Positions 24,499-32,820 of a stretch of 48,253 bases of DNA are shown here, one piece after another; the stretch's first letter is position 1; each line of letters begins with the position of its first letter. Source of the stretch: Beijerinckiaceae bacterium (lineage in GTDB: Bacteria; Pseudomonadota; Alphaproteobacteria; Rhizobiales; Beijerinckiaceae); assembly GCA_947456505.1 (NCBI GenBank), contig CANGTC010000012.1, positions 1 through 48,253 on the forward strand, read 5' to 3'. A program made the translations under genes and the position numbers. The notes below the pieces were generated by a model. That model searched no databases. It was not told where the DNA came from and worked only from the letters and a program-made list of their open reading frames with translations.

Positions 24499-25077
24499 TC
24501 AGAAAGGGTTCCAGGTCGAAGAAGGAGTGAACTTCAGATAGCCCAGATTCACGCCAAGACGGGCCCCGACGCCGGATCGGATCGGAACGACGATGATGTC
24601 ATCCGCGCCCAAAGCGGTGAAACCAAATCCGCCGACCAGATAGGCCGAACCATCAAGACCGCCGAAACGACGATAAATGGCGTCCGTCGACGGCAAATTA
24701 TAAACGAGCATCATGGTGCGGTCGCCATCGGCCCCGGCGTCGAAGCCCAGCGATGGGCCCTGCCAATACATGGGGCGGTCGCCGACGTTACGGGTGTACA
24801 TGGTGCCTTCGCCAAACCGCAGGCCAGCGAAAAAGGCGCCGGAAGCCTCCTGCCCGAGGATATAGGCGTTCGGCTGGCCCCAGCGGCGGCCCGCCGCCTC
24901 CACAGCCTGAGCGAGGCCCCGCGAAATCGTTCCAAAGAATTGGTGGCCGCTCTCGACGAGTTCGCGTGTCTCGAATTTCTTGGGGCGGCCAGACTGTGCT
25001 TCCGCAGGGGCGGACAGGCCGCCGAGGGAGGCCGCGCCCAGACCGGCGACAAGTTGCCTGCGCGAGAGATGTGTCAT
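24499..25077 (-). CDS. eipA: EipA-type envelope integrity protein (DUF1134)
   Basis: Periplasmic protein of 192 residues matching DUF1134. The N-terminus MTHLSRRQLVAGLGAASLGG has a twin-arginine pattern, and cleavage is expected after PAEAQ. The mature domain has the characteristic GRRWGQPNAYILGQEASGAF, SLGFDAGADGDRTMMLVYNL and DGSAYLVGGFGFTALGAD segments. EipA of Brucella is a small beta-barrel needed for envelope integrity and virulence. The family is confined to Alphaproteobacteria, which supports the taxonomic reading. It sits between a coiled-coil protein and cysQ, both on the same strand with gaps over 100 bases, so it is probably transcribed on its own. Confidence 0.85.
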   Translation of the reverse strand: MTHLSRRQLVAGLGAASLGGLSAPAEAQSGRPKKFETRELVESGHQFFGTISRGLAQAVEAAGRRWGQPNAYILGQEASGAFFAGLRFGEGTMYTRNVGDRPMYWQGPSLGFDAGADGDRTMMLVYNLPSTDAIYRRFGGLDGSAYLVGGFGFTALGADDIIVVPIRSGVGARLGVNLGYLKFTPSSTWNPF

Positions 25078-25243
25078 TTTCGTTTCCTATCCGAAGCGCC
25101 CGAGTGGCGCGATCGATTGCTGAGCCTGAAACATGACGGAACCAAGACCTGTGCAGGTACGCCTGTGATCAGGCGGCCTTAGGCAGGCGCAGACTTGGAG
25201 TCACTCTGGCGGGTTTTGGTTAACGGATGCTTTCCAAAGAGGC

Positions 25244-26077
25244 TCAACCAGCAGCGAAATCCGACAGATCGCGCATGGCGGCGGGATCTCCCCAGGCGAT
25301 GAAGCCGCGATTGCGAAAGCCTTCCTCGACCTTTCCATAAGTGAGCGGCGCCCCATCGGTCGTCACGGTGAGCCCCCCGGCCGCCCGCAAGACGGCGTCC
25401 CCGGCCGCCGTATCCCATTCCATGGTGGGGCCGAAACGCAGACAGACATCGGCTTCGCCGCTGGCGATCAGGCAAAACTTGATCGAAGAGCCCATGGGCC
25501 TTGCGATGACCGGCGCCAGACGCGCCAGCGCAGCCTTGACCTGCGGGGTCTGATGGGAGCGGCTTTCCAGCACCGTGAGCGGCGCAGCGGGGGACCGCGT
25601 GCGCAGGGGATGGCGGACATCAGGCGGCGGCAAGGGCTGATCCGGGGCGAGATGGGCGCCAAAGGCCTCGGCGCCGGCCCACCAGAGACGACCGAAAGCA
25701 GGCGCATAAACCGCCCCCGCCACCGGGATCCCATTACGCACCATGCCGATATTGATGGTGAATTCGCCATTATGGGCGAGAAATTCCCGCGTGCCGTCCA
25801 GCGGATCGACGAAAATGGCCTCCGAGAAGGCGCGGCGAGGAACCCCGTCGCGGGCGCAGGCTTCCTCGGCCACCACCGGCACGCCCGGAAAGGTGCGCGC
25901 CAGCGCCTCCATGATCATGGCCTCCGCCTCTTCGTCCGCTGCGGTGACCGGGCTCTGGTCCAGCTTCAGGCGCGCCTGTGCGCCTTGCTCGTAATGACGC
26001 AAAACGGGCGCGCTTGCGGCCAACGCCATGCGCGCAAATTCCCGCGCCACAGCATTCAAATCATCGCCAGGGGTCAT
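25244..26077 (-). CDS. cysQ: 3'(2'),5'-bisphosphate nucleotidase CysQ
   Basis: Inositol-monophosphatase-family enzyme of 277 residues that hydrolyses 3'-phosphoadenosine 5'-phosphate from sulfate assimilation. Metal-binding motifs are present: VAEE (EEACARDG context) and FVDPLDGTREFLAHNGEFTINIG, plus the second motif EWDTAAGDAVLRAAGG near the C-terminus. The DGTREF form is the usual CysQ signature, distinguishing it from inositol or histidinol phosphatases. The ATG at 26077 is chosen because AGGA lies nine bases ahead; an upstream start at 26113 would add 12 residues lacking conservation. Divergent from chpT. Confidence 0.88.
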   Translation of the reverse strand: MTPGDDLNAVAREFARMALAASAPVLRHYEQGAQARLKLDQSPVTAADEEAEAMIMEALARTFPGVPVVAEEACARDGVPRRAFSEAIFVDPLDGTREFLAHNGEFTINIGMVRNGIPVAGAVYAPAFGRLWWAGAEAFGAHLAPDQPLPPPDVRHPLRTRSPAAPLTVLESRSHQTPQVKAALARLAPVIARPMGSSIKFCLIASGEADVCLRFGPTMEWDTAAGDAVLRAAGGLTVTTDGAPLTYGKVEEGFRNRGFIAWGDPAAMRDLSDFAAG

Positions 26078-26125
26078 GGCGCTCAGTCCTTTTGGAGAGC
26101 TTTGAGGGCGCATCGCATGTCGTTG

Positions 26126-26287
26126 GATTCAATCAGCATGGGCGTCCAACCTTTGGCAATGCCGAGGAACCGGGAGGCCCCAGGATTATGCACAAAAAAA
26201 ACCAAGAAAGGGCTTGCGTGGCTGAAAAACGCTTTCCAAGCGCGAATCAAGCAGTTAATTATTTTTTAACGGGCGGTGATTTGAATC
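26126..26287 (+). promoter_or_regulatory. chpT upstream region: perfect CtrA box with flanking GANTC sites
   Basis: TTAA-N7-TTAAC at 26255-26270 matches the CtrA binding consensus exactly. GANTC sites, the target of the cell-cycle methylase CcrM, occur at 26126-26130, 26244-26248 and 26283-26287. The site is about 145 bases before the chpT start, in the 335-base gap between divergent cysQ and chpT. Otherwise the gap holds no gene. The likely meaning is feedback of CtrA on its own phosphorelay. Confidence 0.65.
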
Positions 26288-26412
26288 GGCTTCCACAGGC
26301 CACCCTCCCACCCGCGTATGTTTCAGTGGCGTTCGTGTGTCTTCAACTCCGGCCTTTCGCCGGACGAGATCGTTTTGTCACTAAACCAGGGCGCCGAACG
26401 CCCTTCATACGG

Positions 26413-27090
26413 ATGATGAACATGTCGATTTTCGCACTAGACGCCATGGACCTTGCGGCCCTGCTGTGTTCGCGAGTCTGCCACGACGTCATCAGCCCGG
26501 TCGGGGCGATCGTGAACGGGCTTGAAGTCCTCGAGGACGAAAAAGACCCGGAAATGCGGAATTTCGCTTTCGAACTCATCAGGAAAAGCGCGCATACGGC
26601 CTCGGCGCGCCTGCAATACTGCCGCCTGGCTTTCGGCGCCGCCGGCTCGGCTGGCGCCTCCATAGACACGGGCGATGCGGAGAACGTGGCGCGCAATCTC
26701 TTTGTCGACGAACGCACCAAGCTTGAGTGGAACGCACCGCGGGTGCTGATGCCAAAGAACAAGGTGAAGCTTGTCCTCAATCTTTGCATGATCGCGTCAG
26801 CGACGATCCCGCGCGGCGGCGTCATCACGGTCAATATCTCGGATTCAGATGGCTACACCGATGTATCCGTCACGACGAAGGGCTCGCATCTGCGCCTCGC
26901 CGACTCCGTTCCCAACCTGCTCGCGGGCGAGCCAAAGACCGGCCATGTGGACGCCCACGGCATTCAGGCCTTCTACGCCGGCCTCATCGCCCGCGAATGC
27001 GCCATGGATGTGAATGTGGATGTGACGCAGGAGCTCATCGTGATCTCCGCGAGATCCACCGCCGCCTTCGCGGCGCAAGCCGCCGAATAG
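26413..27090 (+). CDS. chpT: Histidine phosphotransferase ChpT
   Basis: Cytoplasmic phosphotransfer protein of 225 residues that passes phosphate from the hybrid kinase CckA to CtrA and CpdR. The phosphoacceptor is His24 in RVCHDVISPVGAIVNGLEVL. The two-helix dimerisation part is followed by a degenerate, non-catalytic ATPase-like domain (KVKLVLNLCMIASATIPRGG, HIQAFYAG-like end). Three clustered ATGs (26413, 26416, 26422) make the exact start uncertain; no clear Shine-Dalgarno precedes them. It is convergent with ctrA, and two back-to-back terminators separate them. The length agrees with ChpT of Caulobacter and Brucella. Confidence 0.87.
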   Translation: MMNMSIFALDAMDLAALLCSRVCHDVISPVGAIVNGLEVLEDEKDPEMRNFAFELIRKSAHTASARLQYCRLAFGAAGSAGASIDTGDAENVARNLFVDERTKLEWNAPRVLMPKNKVKLVLNLCMIASATIPRGGVITVNISDSDGYTDVSVTTKGSHLRLADSVPNLLAGEPKTGHVDAHGIQAFYAGLIARECAMDVNVDVTQELIVISARSTAAFAAQAAE

Positions 27091-27110
27091 CAACGCGCGA
27101 AGCCAAATCG

Positions 27111-27141
27111 AAAGCCGCCGCAACCACGGCGGCTTTTTGTT
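27111..27141 (+). terminator. Rho-independent terminator of chpT
   Basis: GCCGCCG (27114-27120) pairs with CGGCGGC (27127-27133) around a six-base loop and is followed by TTTTTGTTTT. It lies 20 bases after the chpT stop. Confidence 0.85.
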
Positions 27142-27189
27142 TTGAGCGGCGTGAAAGACGAGTCAAAACAAAATGCTCCTGATGCGAGC

Positions 27190-27220
27190 ATAAAAAAACC
27201 CCGCTCGAAGCGGGGTTCTT
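27190..27220 (-). terminator. Rho-independent terminator of ctrA
   Basis: AACCCCGCT (27197-27205) and AGCGGGGTT (27209-27217) form a stem with a three-base loop. On the minus strand the stem is followed by a run of seven T. It lies 20 bases beyond the ctrA stop. Confidence 0.87.
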
Positions 27221-27240
27221 GACGGGAGAGGCGAAGTTCC

Positions 27241-27942
27241 TCAGGCGAGGATCCGCTCGTCGGCGTCGCTTGGTTCACGCAGAACATAACCGCGGCCCCA
27301 AACGGTCTCGATGTAGTTGCGGCCCTGACTGGCGTTCGCCAGCTTCTTGCGCAGTTTGCAGATGAAGACGTCGATGATCTTCAATTCCGGCTCGTCCATG
27401 CCGCCATAGAGATGATTGAGGAACATCTCCTTGGTCAGCGTCGTGCCCTTGCGCAGCGAGAGCAGCTCGAGCATCTGATATTCCTTGCCCGTCAGATGCA
27501 CGCGCATGCCGCTGACCTCAACCGTCTTCTGGTCAAGATTGACGACGAGATCGCCGGTGGCGATGACGGACTGGGCATGGCCCTTCGAGCGACGCACGAT
27601 CGCATGAATGCGGGCGACGAGTTCATCCTTGTGGAAGGGCTTGGTCAGATAGTCGTCGGCGCCAAAACCCAGTCCCTTGACCTTGTCTTCGATGCCCGCA
27701 AGGCCGGACAGAATCAAAATCGGGGTCTTCACCTTCGCGACGCGGAGCGTGCGCAGAACCTCATAGCCAGACATGTCGGGCAGATTGAGATCCAGAAGGA
27801 TGATGTCGTAATCGTAGAGCTTGCCGAGATCGACGCCCTCTTCGCCAAGATCCGTCGTATAGACGTTGAAATTCTCCGACTTGAGCATCAGTTCGATGCT
27901 CTGGGCCGTAGCGCTGTCGTCTTCGATCAATAATACGCGCAT
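27241..27942 (-). CDS. ctrA: Cell-cycle response regulator CtrA
   Basis: Master transcription factor of 233 residues. The receiver domain (residues 1-120) has acidic pocket residues EDD at 7-9, phosphoacceptor Asp51 in [12 protein letters not shown], and the conserved Lys in [11 protein letters not shown]. The C-terminal OmpR-type winged helix (from about 125) contains [17 protein letters not shown] and the recognition region [13 protein letters not shown], then TVWGRGYVL. These match CtrA specifically. The protein ends in ILA, near the AA-type ends used for ClpXP turnover. The frame begins at 27957, but the ATG at 27942 starts the true N-terminus MRVLLIEDD. It is convergent with its phosphodonor gene chpT and divergent from fliJ. 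Confidence 0.96.
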   Translation of the reverse strand: MRVLLIEDDSATAQSIELMLKSENFNVYTTDLGEEGVDLGKLYDYDIILLDLNLPDMSGYEVLRTLRVAKVKTPILILSGLAGIEDKVKGLGFGADDYLTKPFHKDELVARIHAIVRRSKGHAQSVIATGDLVVNLDQKTVEVSGMRVHLTGKEYQMLELLSLRKGTTLTKEMFLNHLYGGMDEPELKIIDVFICKLRKKLANASQGRNYIETVWGRGYVLREPSDADERILA

Positions 27943-28068
27943 TTCAGTCCCCACCATTGCCCCGTGGAACTCAACTGCAAGCTACGCCATCGAAACGGGC
28001 GCGGCTCAGCGGCTCCAGAAGACGGGCGACAGGCCCGCCGAATTCCGCCTCTTAATAATTAACACGCA

Positions 28069-28380
28069 ATGGTTAACAAAATCTGATTCACGCTTGCAAG
28101 CTTCATCGCTGAATTTAACTATTGGGCTGCAATTCCCACTCAACCTTAGTAAACGGCGCGCACAGAATTTCTTTAGAATTTAGGTTAACGCACGCACCTA
28201 AATGACTCTGAGGACTCACACTCTGGCGATACGACCAAATGCCAGCGACGACTCGCTGCGTGCGGAGGTCCTGAGCGCGCCCAAGAAAACCTGAAGGGCA
28301 GATTCAGGGTGAATGGTTAAGAATTTCCTAACGGGCGAGAGAATCACTTGCGCGGCGCTTGGGTCGACTTCCGATGACTC
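28069..28380. promoter_or_regulatory. ctrA/fliJ control region: GANTC cluster and CtrA-like sites
   Basis: The 583-base gap between divergent ctrA and fliJ has no gene. It holds seven GANTC sites (28085, 28204, 28213, 28250, 28301, 28341, 28376), against roughly one expected in 300 bases. ATGGTTAA (inverse of the CtrA half-site TTAACCAT) occurs at 28069-28076 and 28313-28320. The latter forms TTAA-N7-CTAA at 28317-28331, one base off the full CtrA box. This matches methylation- and CtrA-controlled promoters known for ctrA in Caulobacter. Confidence 0.65.
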
Positions 28381-28525
28381 ATCCCAAAATTCTTTGCGCT
28401 CCCGTCTCTTTAGGTAAGAAACGGTCAACTTCCATAGGCCATTGTGGGTGTGTCTCGCGGACTGTTTTCGTCCACCGGGGTCTTCGGACGCCCGGCGTTA
28501 TTAATCTGCGTTGCGGAGTTTGCGT

Positions 28526-28927
28526 ATGAAGTCGCGTGATACACTGATTCGCCTCAAGCGTTTCCAGGCCGAAGAGAAGCGGCGCCGGGTGGCGCAGATC
28601 GAGGCGATGATCGCCGAATTCGCCCGCATGGCCTCCGATCTTGATCGGGATATCGCCCTGGAGGAACAGCGCAGCGGCGTCACCGATACTGGTCATTTCG
28701 CCTATTCCACCTATGCCCGGGCGGCGCGGGTGCGGCGTGACAACCTCAATCAGTCGATCGACGACCTGCATCCCCAGCTTGAAGAAGCCAAGACGCGGCA
28801 CGCCGAGGCGCTGGAAGAGTTCGCCAAGGCGCAATCCATGGAGAGCCGTGAAAAGGCCGACCGCGTCGAGGCCGGTCGCGAGCGCAGCGACCTCGATGCG
28901 AGCGCAGCCGGCGCCTCGCGCCTGTAA
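28526..28927 (+). CDS. fliJ: Flagellar export chaperone FliJ
   Basis: Small cytoplasmic coiled-coil protein of 133 residues. It is almost wholly helical and charged (TLIRLKRFQAEEKRRRVAQIE at the start, LHPQLEEAKTRHAEALEEFAK later), the pattern of FliJ, which escorts substrates to the flagellar type III export gate and couples to FliI. A ctrA-fliJ neighbourhood is common in Hyphomicrobiales. The ATG at 28526 has GGAG seven bases ahead; a start at 28511 is less likely. No other flagellar gene, including fliI, is in the window. Position downstream of CtrA-like sites fits the known CtrA control of flagellar genes. Confidence 0.8.
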   Translation: MKSRDTLIRLKRFQAEEKRRRVAQIEAMIAEFARMASDLDRDIALEEQRSGVTDTGHFAYSTYARAARVRRDNLNQSIDDLHPQLEEAKTRHAEALEEFAKAQSMESREKADRVEAGRERSDLDASAAGASRL

Positions 28928-29049
28928 GCCAAACGAACACGAGCGCGCGAGCGAGGGGTCAGCGCACTTGCAACCCTGAGCGTGCTCGTGCAGGGATGAG
29001 GCGGTCGGCCGCACTCCGGCCTCATCCGACCATGGGCGAACGGGCAGGC

Positions 29050-30099
29050 ATGAAGCGCATTCTGGATTATGTCTGGCCTCTGCTGGGCCTTGCGGCCGTG
29101 GTGCTCTCCGTCAAGCTTCTCTATGAGAAACTGCGAGCTGAGGCGGCGGCGGACGCCTCGGTGAGGGCGCTTCTGGAAACTGGCGACCTGTGGTCGCATC
29201 TCAAAGTGATCGCAGAGGTCATTGGCGCGAAGCTGGCGATGATTCCGCCCCACGCCTACCTGCTGGCCTTCGCTTCCACCCTGGTCGCCTATGCGGCGCT
29301 GGCCTGGTATGACCGCATCGCTTTGATCCATCTGGGCAGACAGCGCGGCATTTCCTTCACCTATATCGCCATCTGCTCCTTTGTGACCTATGCGCTGTCG
29401 CACAATATCGGCGCTTCGGTGTTCTCAGGCGGCATGGTTCGTTTACGCGCCTATACGGCCAAGGGCCTCAGCGCGGCGGAAATCGCGGTGCTGGTGGCGT
29501 TGTGCTCCTTCACCTTCGCCTTTGGCACCCTGATTTTGCTGGGCCTTGTTCTGGTGGTCGAGCCGGAAATCATCCGCCCCCTCACCTCGCTCTCGCGGCG
29601 CTTCGCCATTGGCGACTCGGCGGCGCGGCTGGTGGGCGTAGGACTGCTCGCCTTCTGCCTCGTCTACACGCTTGGCGCCTGGCTCAAGCTGCGGCCTCTG
29701 AAAATCGGGAATTTCAAGATCGTCTACCCGGGCCTGCCCATCGTGGCGCGGCAATATCTGGCGGCGCCGCTGGAGTTGATGGGCGCGGCGGGCATCATCT
29801 ATTTCGCCCTGCCGTCGGAGGGAAATCCCGGCTTCCAGATCGTTCTGGGCGCTTTTCTGCTGTCCTTTTCGGCCGGGCTGCTGTCGCAGGTCCCAGGCGG
29901 CGTCGGCGTGATGGAGGCGGTTTTTCTGGCTGTCATGCCAGGAATACCGGCCACTGCCGTCTTCGCGGCGCTGCTTGTCTGGCGGCTTTTCTATCTCTTG
30001 CTGCCACTGGCCATGGCGATACCCGTGATCATTCTCTTCGAACGGTCCCAGATGGGGAAGGCCACCCGCGCCCTCACCCCTTCGCCCGGAGACCATTGA
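29050..30099 (+). CDS. MprF/YbhN-like integral membrane protein (lysylphosphatidylglycerol synthase TM region)
   Basis: Polytopic inner-membrane protein of 349 residues with about eight transmembrane segments, of the UPF0104/LPG synthase transmembrane family. Family features are SHNIGASVFSGGMVRLRAYTAKGLS and the glycine-rich SQVPGGVGVMEAVFLAVMPG. In full MprF this domain flips aminoacylated lipids. The catalytic C-terminal aminoacyltransferase domain is absent here, so it may be a lipid flippase or have another envelope role. The start is uncertain: ATG at 29050 (MKRILDYVW) or 29032; the frame is open further upstream. It is followed by a strong bidirectional terminator shared with sciP. Confidence 0.78.
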   Translation: MKRILDYVWPLLGLAAVVLSVKLLYEKLRAEAAADASVRALLETGDLWSHLKVIAEVIGAKLAMIPPHAYLLAFASTLVAYAALAWYDRIALIHLGRQRGISFTYIAICSFVTYALSHNIGASVFSGGMVRLRAYTAKGLSAAEIAVLVALCSFTFAFGTLILLGLVLVVEPEIIRPLTSLSRRFAIGDSAARLVGVGLLAFCLVYTLGAWLKLRPLKIGNFKIVYPGLPIVARQYLAAPLELMGAAGIIYFALPSEGNPGFQIVLGAFLLSFSAGLLSQVPGGVGVMEAVFLAVMPGIPATAVFAALLVWRLFYLLLPLAMAIPVIILFERSQMGKATRALTPSPGDH

Positions 30100-30141
30100 C
30101 GGACCTGTCACCTGGTCGGGACATCGCTCCAGCGGCAAAAG

Positions 30142-30173
30142 AAAACGCGCCGGGAGAAACACCGGCGCGTTTT
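30142..30173. terminator. Bidirectional Rho-independent terminator
   Basis: AAAACGCGCCGG (30142-30153) and CCGGCGCGTTTT (30162-30173) form a 12-bp stem whose ends supply T-runs on both strands. It terminates the MprF-like gene on the plus strand and sciP on the minus strand. Confidence 0.85.
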
Positions 30174-30190
30174 GCTGGCTCGGATGAAGC

Positions 30191-30466
30191 TTACTGGCGA
30201 TATTGCTGGATGCGCGTGGTGCGCAGGCCTGCAAGCCCATGTTGATCGATGGACATTTGCCAACTGAGGAATTCATCGACGGTCAGGGTGTAACGGCTGC
30301 AGGCCTCTTCAAGGGAGAGCAAGCCGCCACGCACTGCGGCGACGACTTCCGCCTTGCGGCGGATCACCCAGCGCTTGGTGCCGTTGGGGGGAAGATCTGC
30401 GACTGTCAAAGGACTCCCGTCGGGCCCAATTACATACTTTACGCGTGGCCGGTGGGCTTCAGTCAT
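30191..30466 (-). CDS. sciP: SciP, small inhibitor of CtrA (DUF1153)
   Basis: Protein of 91 residues matching DUF1153. The core (VKYVIGPDGSPLTVADLPP, TKRWVIRRKAEVVAAVRGGL, LSLEEACSRYTLTVDEFLSW, ending LRTTRIQQYR) contains a helix-turn-helix and is nearly identical in style to Caulobacter SciP. SciP binds CtrA and DNA and blocks CtrA-dependent transcription early in the cell cycle. Its gene lies only about 2.2 kb from ctrA. The ATG at 30466 is preferred over a GTG at 30475. Upstream, TTAA-N7-TGAA around 30530 is a weak CtrA-like site. Confidence 0.88.
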   Translation of the reverse strand: MTEAHRPRVKYVIGPDGSPLTVADLPPNGTKRWVIRRKAEVVAAVRGGLLSLEEACSRYTLTVDEFLSWQMSIDQHGLAGLRTTRIQQYRQ

Positions 30467-30782
30467 GGAACGCACTCGCTACTCGGCTAAAACAATCAGA
30501 ACACACCGACAATAGCCCCGCCGCACTTAAGATTTACTGAAGTTCGCTCTTGCGCATCCACCTCAAAATACAGGCTAAAAGACCCTTTTTTCTTTCCAAT
30601 TCGTTAGCAGCGCGACTTTTCCGTGTCTCTTCGGCACAACCGCAAAGCTTGCCTTAACCATCCCGCAAACCCGCCATGGGCTCTCCCGAAATGCAAGAGG
30701 TCGTGATCTCGGGGGGCTGATGGCGCTCTGCCGGTTGCATTTGGCGGCCAATTGGGTCTTTCTCCTCCTTCACGAGAAATCC
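30467..30782. other. Gene-free stretch between divergent sciP and mnmA
   Basis: No gene is evident. Bases 30480-30660 are AT-rich and probably contain both divergent promoters. A CtrA half-site TTAACCAT lies at 30654-30661. TTAAGATTTACTGAA near 30527 is an imperfect CtrA box on the sciP side. Nothing else was recognised. Confidence 0.45.
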
Positions 30783-32024
30783 ATGACCATCCGAACCGAT
30801 CAAACCCAGACCCTCCCGGGCCCCGCCCTGAACTCGCTCGGCCTCGCCCGCGCGCCAGCGGACACGCGCGTCGTGGTGGCCATGTCGGGCGGCGTGGATT
30901 CCTCGGTGGTCGCGGCCCTGCTGAAGCGCGAGGGTTATGACGTCGTGGGGGTTACGCTCCAGCTTTACGATCATGGCGCCGCCACCCAGCGCAAAGGCGC
31001 CTGCTGCGCCGGCCAGGACATCGCCGACGCCCGGCGCGTCGCCGAACGGCTGGGCATTCCCCATTATGTGCTGGATTACGAAGCCCGGTTTCGGGAAAAG
31101 GTGATTGAGCCCTTCGCCCGCAGCTATGTGGCGGGCGAGACGCCCATTCCCTGCGTCGCCTGCAACCAGCACATCAAATTCGCCGATCTCTTCGATACGG
31201 CCCGCGATCTGGGGGCCCATGTGCTGGCGACGGGTCATTATATCAGCTCGCGGAACGACGGCCATGGCGGGCGGGCGCTCTACCGCGCTGCGGACGCAGA
31301 CCGGGACCAGAGCTATTTCCTCTTCGCAACCACCCGCGAACAGCTGGCGCTTCTGCGCTTCCCCCTTGGGGATAGTCCGAAAAGCGCCGTGCGCGACCTC
31401 GCGCGCGAATTTGGCCTCGCCGTGGCCGACAAGCCGGACAGTCAGGACATCTGCTTCGTGCCCTCCGGACGTTACAGCGATGTGATCGCCCGCTTGGCGC
31501 CCGATTCGGTGTCGCCGGGCGACATCGTCCATGCGGACGGCCGGGTGCTGGGCCGCCACAATGGGCTCATGCGCTATACGGTGGGGCAGCGCCGGGGCCT
31601 TGGCCTCAGCCAGACCACCGAAACAGGCGCTGAGCCACTTTATGTCATTCGCCTTGACGCCAGGCGCAATGAGGTCATCGTCGGCCCACGCGCCGCCCTG
31701 GCCACCCGCGCCGTGCATTTGCGCGATGTGAACTGGATCGGCGAGGGTGAGCTTGCCGACATTCCGCCGGAGGGCCGCGAGATTGCGGTGCGTCTGCGCT
31801 CCACCCGCCCACCAGCGCCCGCACTGCTGCAGCGCGACGCGCAGGGGCGCGCGATGGTGGAGCTGGCGGCCCTGGAAGCGGGCGTTTCGCCCGGCCAGGC
31901 CTGTGTATTTTACGAATCCGCCGAACCACTGGCCCGTGTGCTGGGCGGCGGCTTCATTGTCGCGACCGAGATGGTCGCCCCATCGATTTCAACATCTATT
32001 TCCGAAGCAGCCGCGAGCGCCTGA
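30783..32024 (+). CDS. mnmA: tRNA-specific 2-thiouridylase MnmA
   Basis: Cytoplasmic enzyme of 413 residues that thiolates U34 of tRNA-Lys, -Glu and -Gln. The PP-loop AMSGGVDSS lies near residue 35. The catalytic Cys pair is in [13 protein letters not shown] and [12 protein letters not shown], with the tRNA-binding [11 protein letters not shown] in between and the C-terminal beta domain. The ATG at 30783 (MTIRTDQ) is chosen over an upstream frame opening at 30720 because homology begins after it. The stop is two bases before the methyltransferase gene, so the pair is likely one operon. Confidence 0.93.
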   Translation: MTIRTDQTQTLPGPALNSLGLARAPADTRVVVAMSGGVDSSVVAALLKREGYDVVGVTLQLYDHGAATQRKGACCAGQDIADARRVAERLGIPHYVLDYEARFREKVIEPFARSYVAGETPIPCVACNQHIKFADLFDTARDLGAHVLATGHYISSRNDGHGGRALYRAADADRDQSYFLFATTREQLALLRFPLGDSPKSAVRDLAREFGLAVADKPDSQDICFVPSGRYSDVIARLAPDSVSPGDIVHADGRVLGRHNGLMRYTVGQRRGLGLSQTTETGAEPLYVIRLDARRNEVIVGPRAALATRAVHLRDVNWIGEGELADIPPEGREIAVRLRSTRPPAPALLQRDAQGRAMVELAALEAGVSPGQACVFYESAEPLARVLGGGFIVATEMVAPSISTSISEAAASA

Positions 32025-32026
32025 AA

Positions 32027-32683
32027 ATGACCGCCCCCAATTTGAGCCATGAGGACGTCAACGACGCCTATTCCCGCTGGGCCCCCTTCTATGACGCTGT
32101 TTTCGCTTGGGTGATGCGCCCCGGCCGAGTGGCGACCGCCGCCTTGCTCAACCAGACGGGCGGGCGCGTGCTTGACGTGGGCGTGGGCACAGGTCTTGAA
32201 CTGCCCATGTTCGGCCCGACTGTGAAAGTCACGGGGATCGACCTCTGCGAGCCCATGCTGGACATCGCCCGCAAACGGGTTGAATCGCATAAACTTGGCA
32301 ATGTTGAGGGTCTGCTGGTCATGGACGCCATGGATCTCAAGTTCCCGGACGCCAGCTTTGACGCGGTCATCGGCCCCTATGTCCTGACCGTGGTGCCCGA
32401 GCCCGAGCGCACCCTCGACGAGATGGCCCGTGTGGTGAAGCCGGGCGGCGAGATCATCCTCTCCAACCATATCGGCGCTGAAAGCGGACCTGTCGCCTGG
32501 TTCGAAAGCTGGCTGGGCAAGCGGAGCGCCTCTCTGGGCTGGCGGCCGCAATTCCCCTGGTCCATCGTGACCGACTGGCTGGCGCGGCGCCCCGACATGG
32601 AGTTCATCGAACGTCGCCCTCTGGACCGGATCGGCCTCTTCACCCTCATCCGTATGAAGCGGAAGGCCGAACCTGCGTCCTGA
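32027..32683 (+). CDS. pmtA: SAM-dependent methyltransferase, probable phosphatidylethanolamine N-methyltransferase
   Basis: Class I methyltransferase of 218 residues. The SAM-binding motif I is RVLDVGVGTGLELPMF, followed by VTGIDLCEPML, the acidic VMDAMDLKFPDASFDAV, and the post-motif VVKPGGEIILSNHIG. The N-terminal NDAYSRWAPFYDAVF and the motif order match the Rhodobacter-type PmtA, which makes phosphatidylcholine by three successive methylations. A UbiE/COQ5-type quinone methyltransferase is the alternative. It directly follows mnmA, and a strong terminator comes after it. Confidence 0.72.
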   Translation: MTAPNLSHEDVNDAYSRWAPFYDAVFAWVMRPGRVATAALLNQTGGRVLDVGVGTGLELPMFGPTVKVTGIDLCEPMLDIARKRVESHKLGNVEGLLVMDAMDLKFPDASFDAVIGPYVLTVVPEPERTLDEMARVVKPGGEIILSNHIGAESGPVAWFESWLGKRSASLGWRPQFPWSIVTDWLARRPDMEFIERRPLDRIGLFTLIRMKRKAEPAS

Positions 32684-32727
32684 AGCTTTACTCCCGGCGC
32701 CCAATCCGGTAATCCAACTCCGCAATG

Positions 32728-32754
32728 AGCCCCGGCCTTGCGCCGGGGCTTTTT
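32728..32754 (+). terminator. Rho-independent terminator after pmtA
   Basis: AGCCCCGGC (32728-32736) and GCCGGGGCT (32742-32750) form a nine-base stem followed by TTTTT. It closes the mnmA-pmtA operon ahead of purA. Confidence 0.87.
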
Positions 32755-32820
32755 CATGTGGCGGGGTCGTCCCGCCGGACGGCCGCCCACGCGGCTCTCG
32801 AATTGAAGCGATATTCCGCC

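Noticed and set aside
28172-28189. Possible CtrA box TTAG-N8-TTAAC
   Set aside because: Spacing is eight instead of seven and the first half has a mismatch.
29443-30276. 277-codon open frame on the minus strand
   Set aside because: Antisense to the MprF-like gene and running through a strong terminator; composition (Gln/Arg-rich) is not protein-like.
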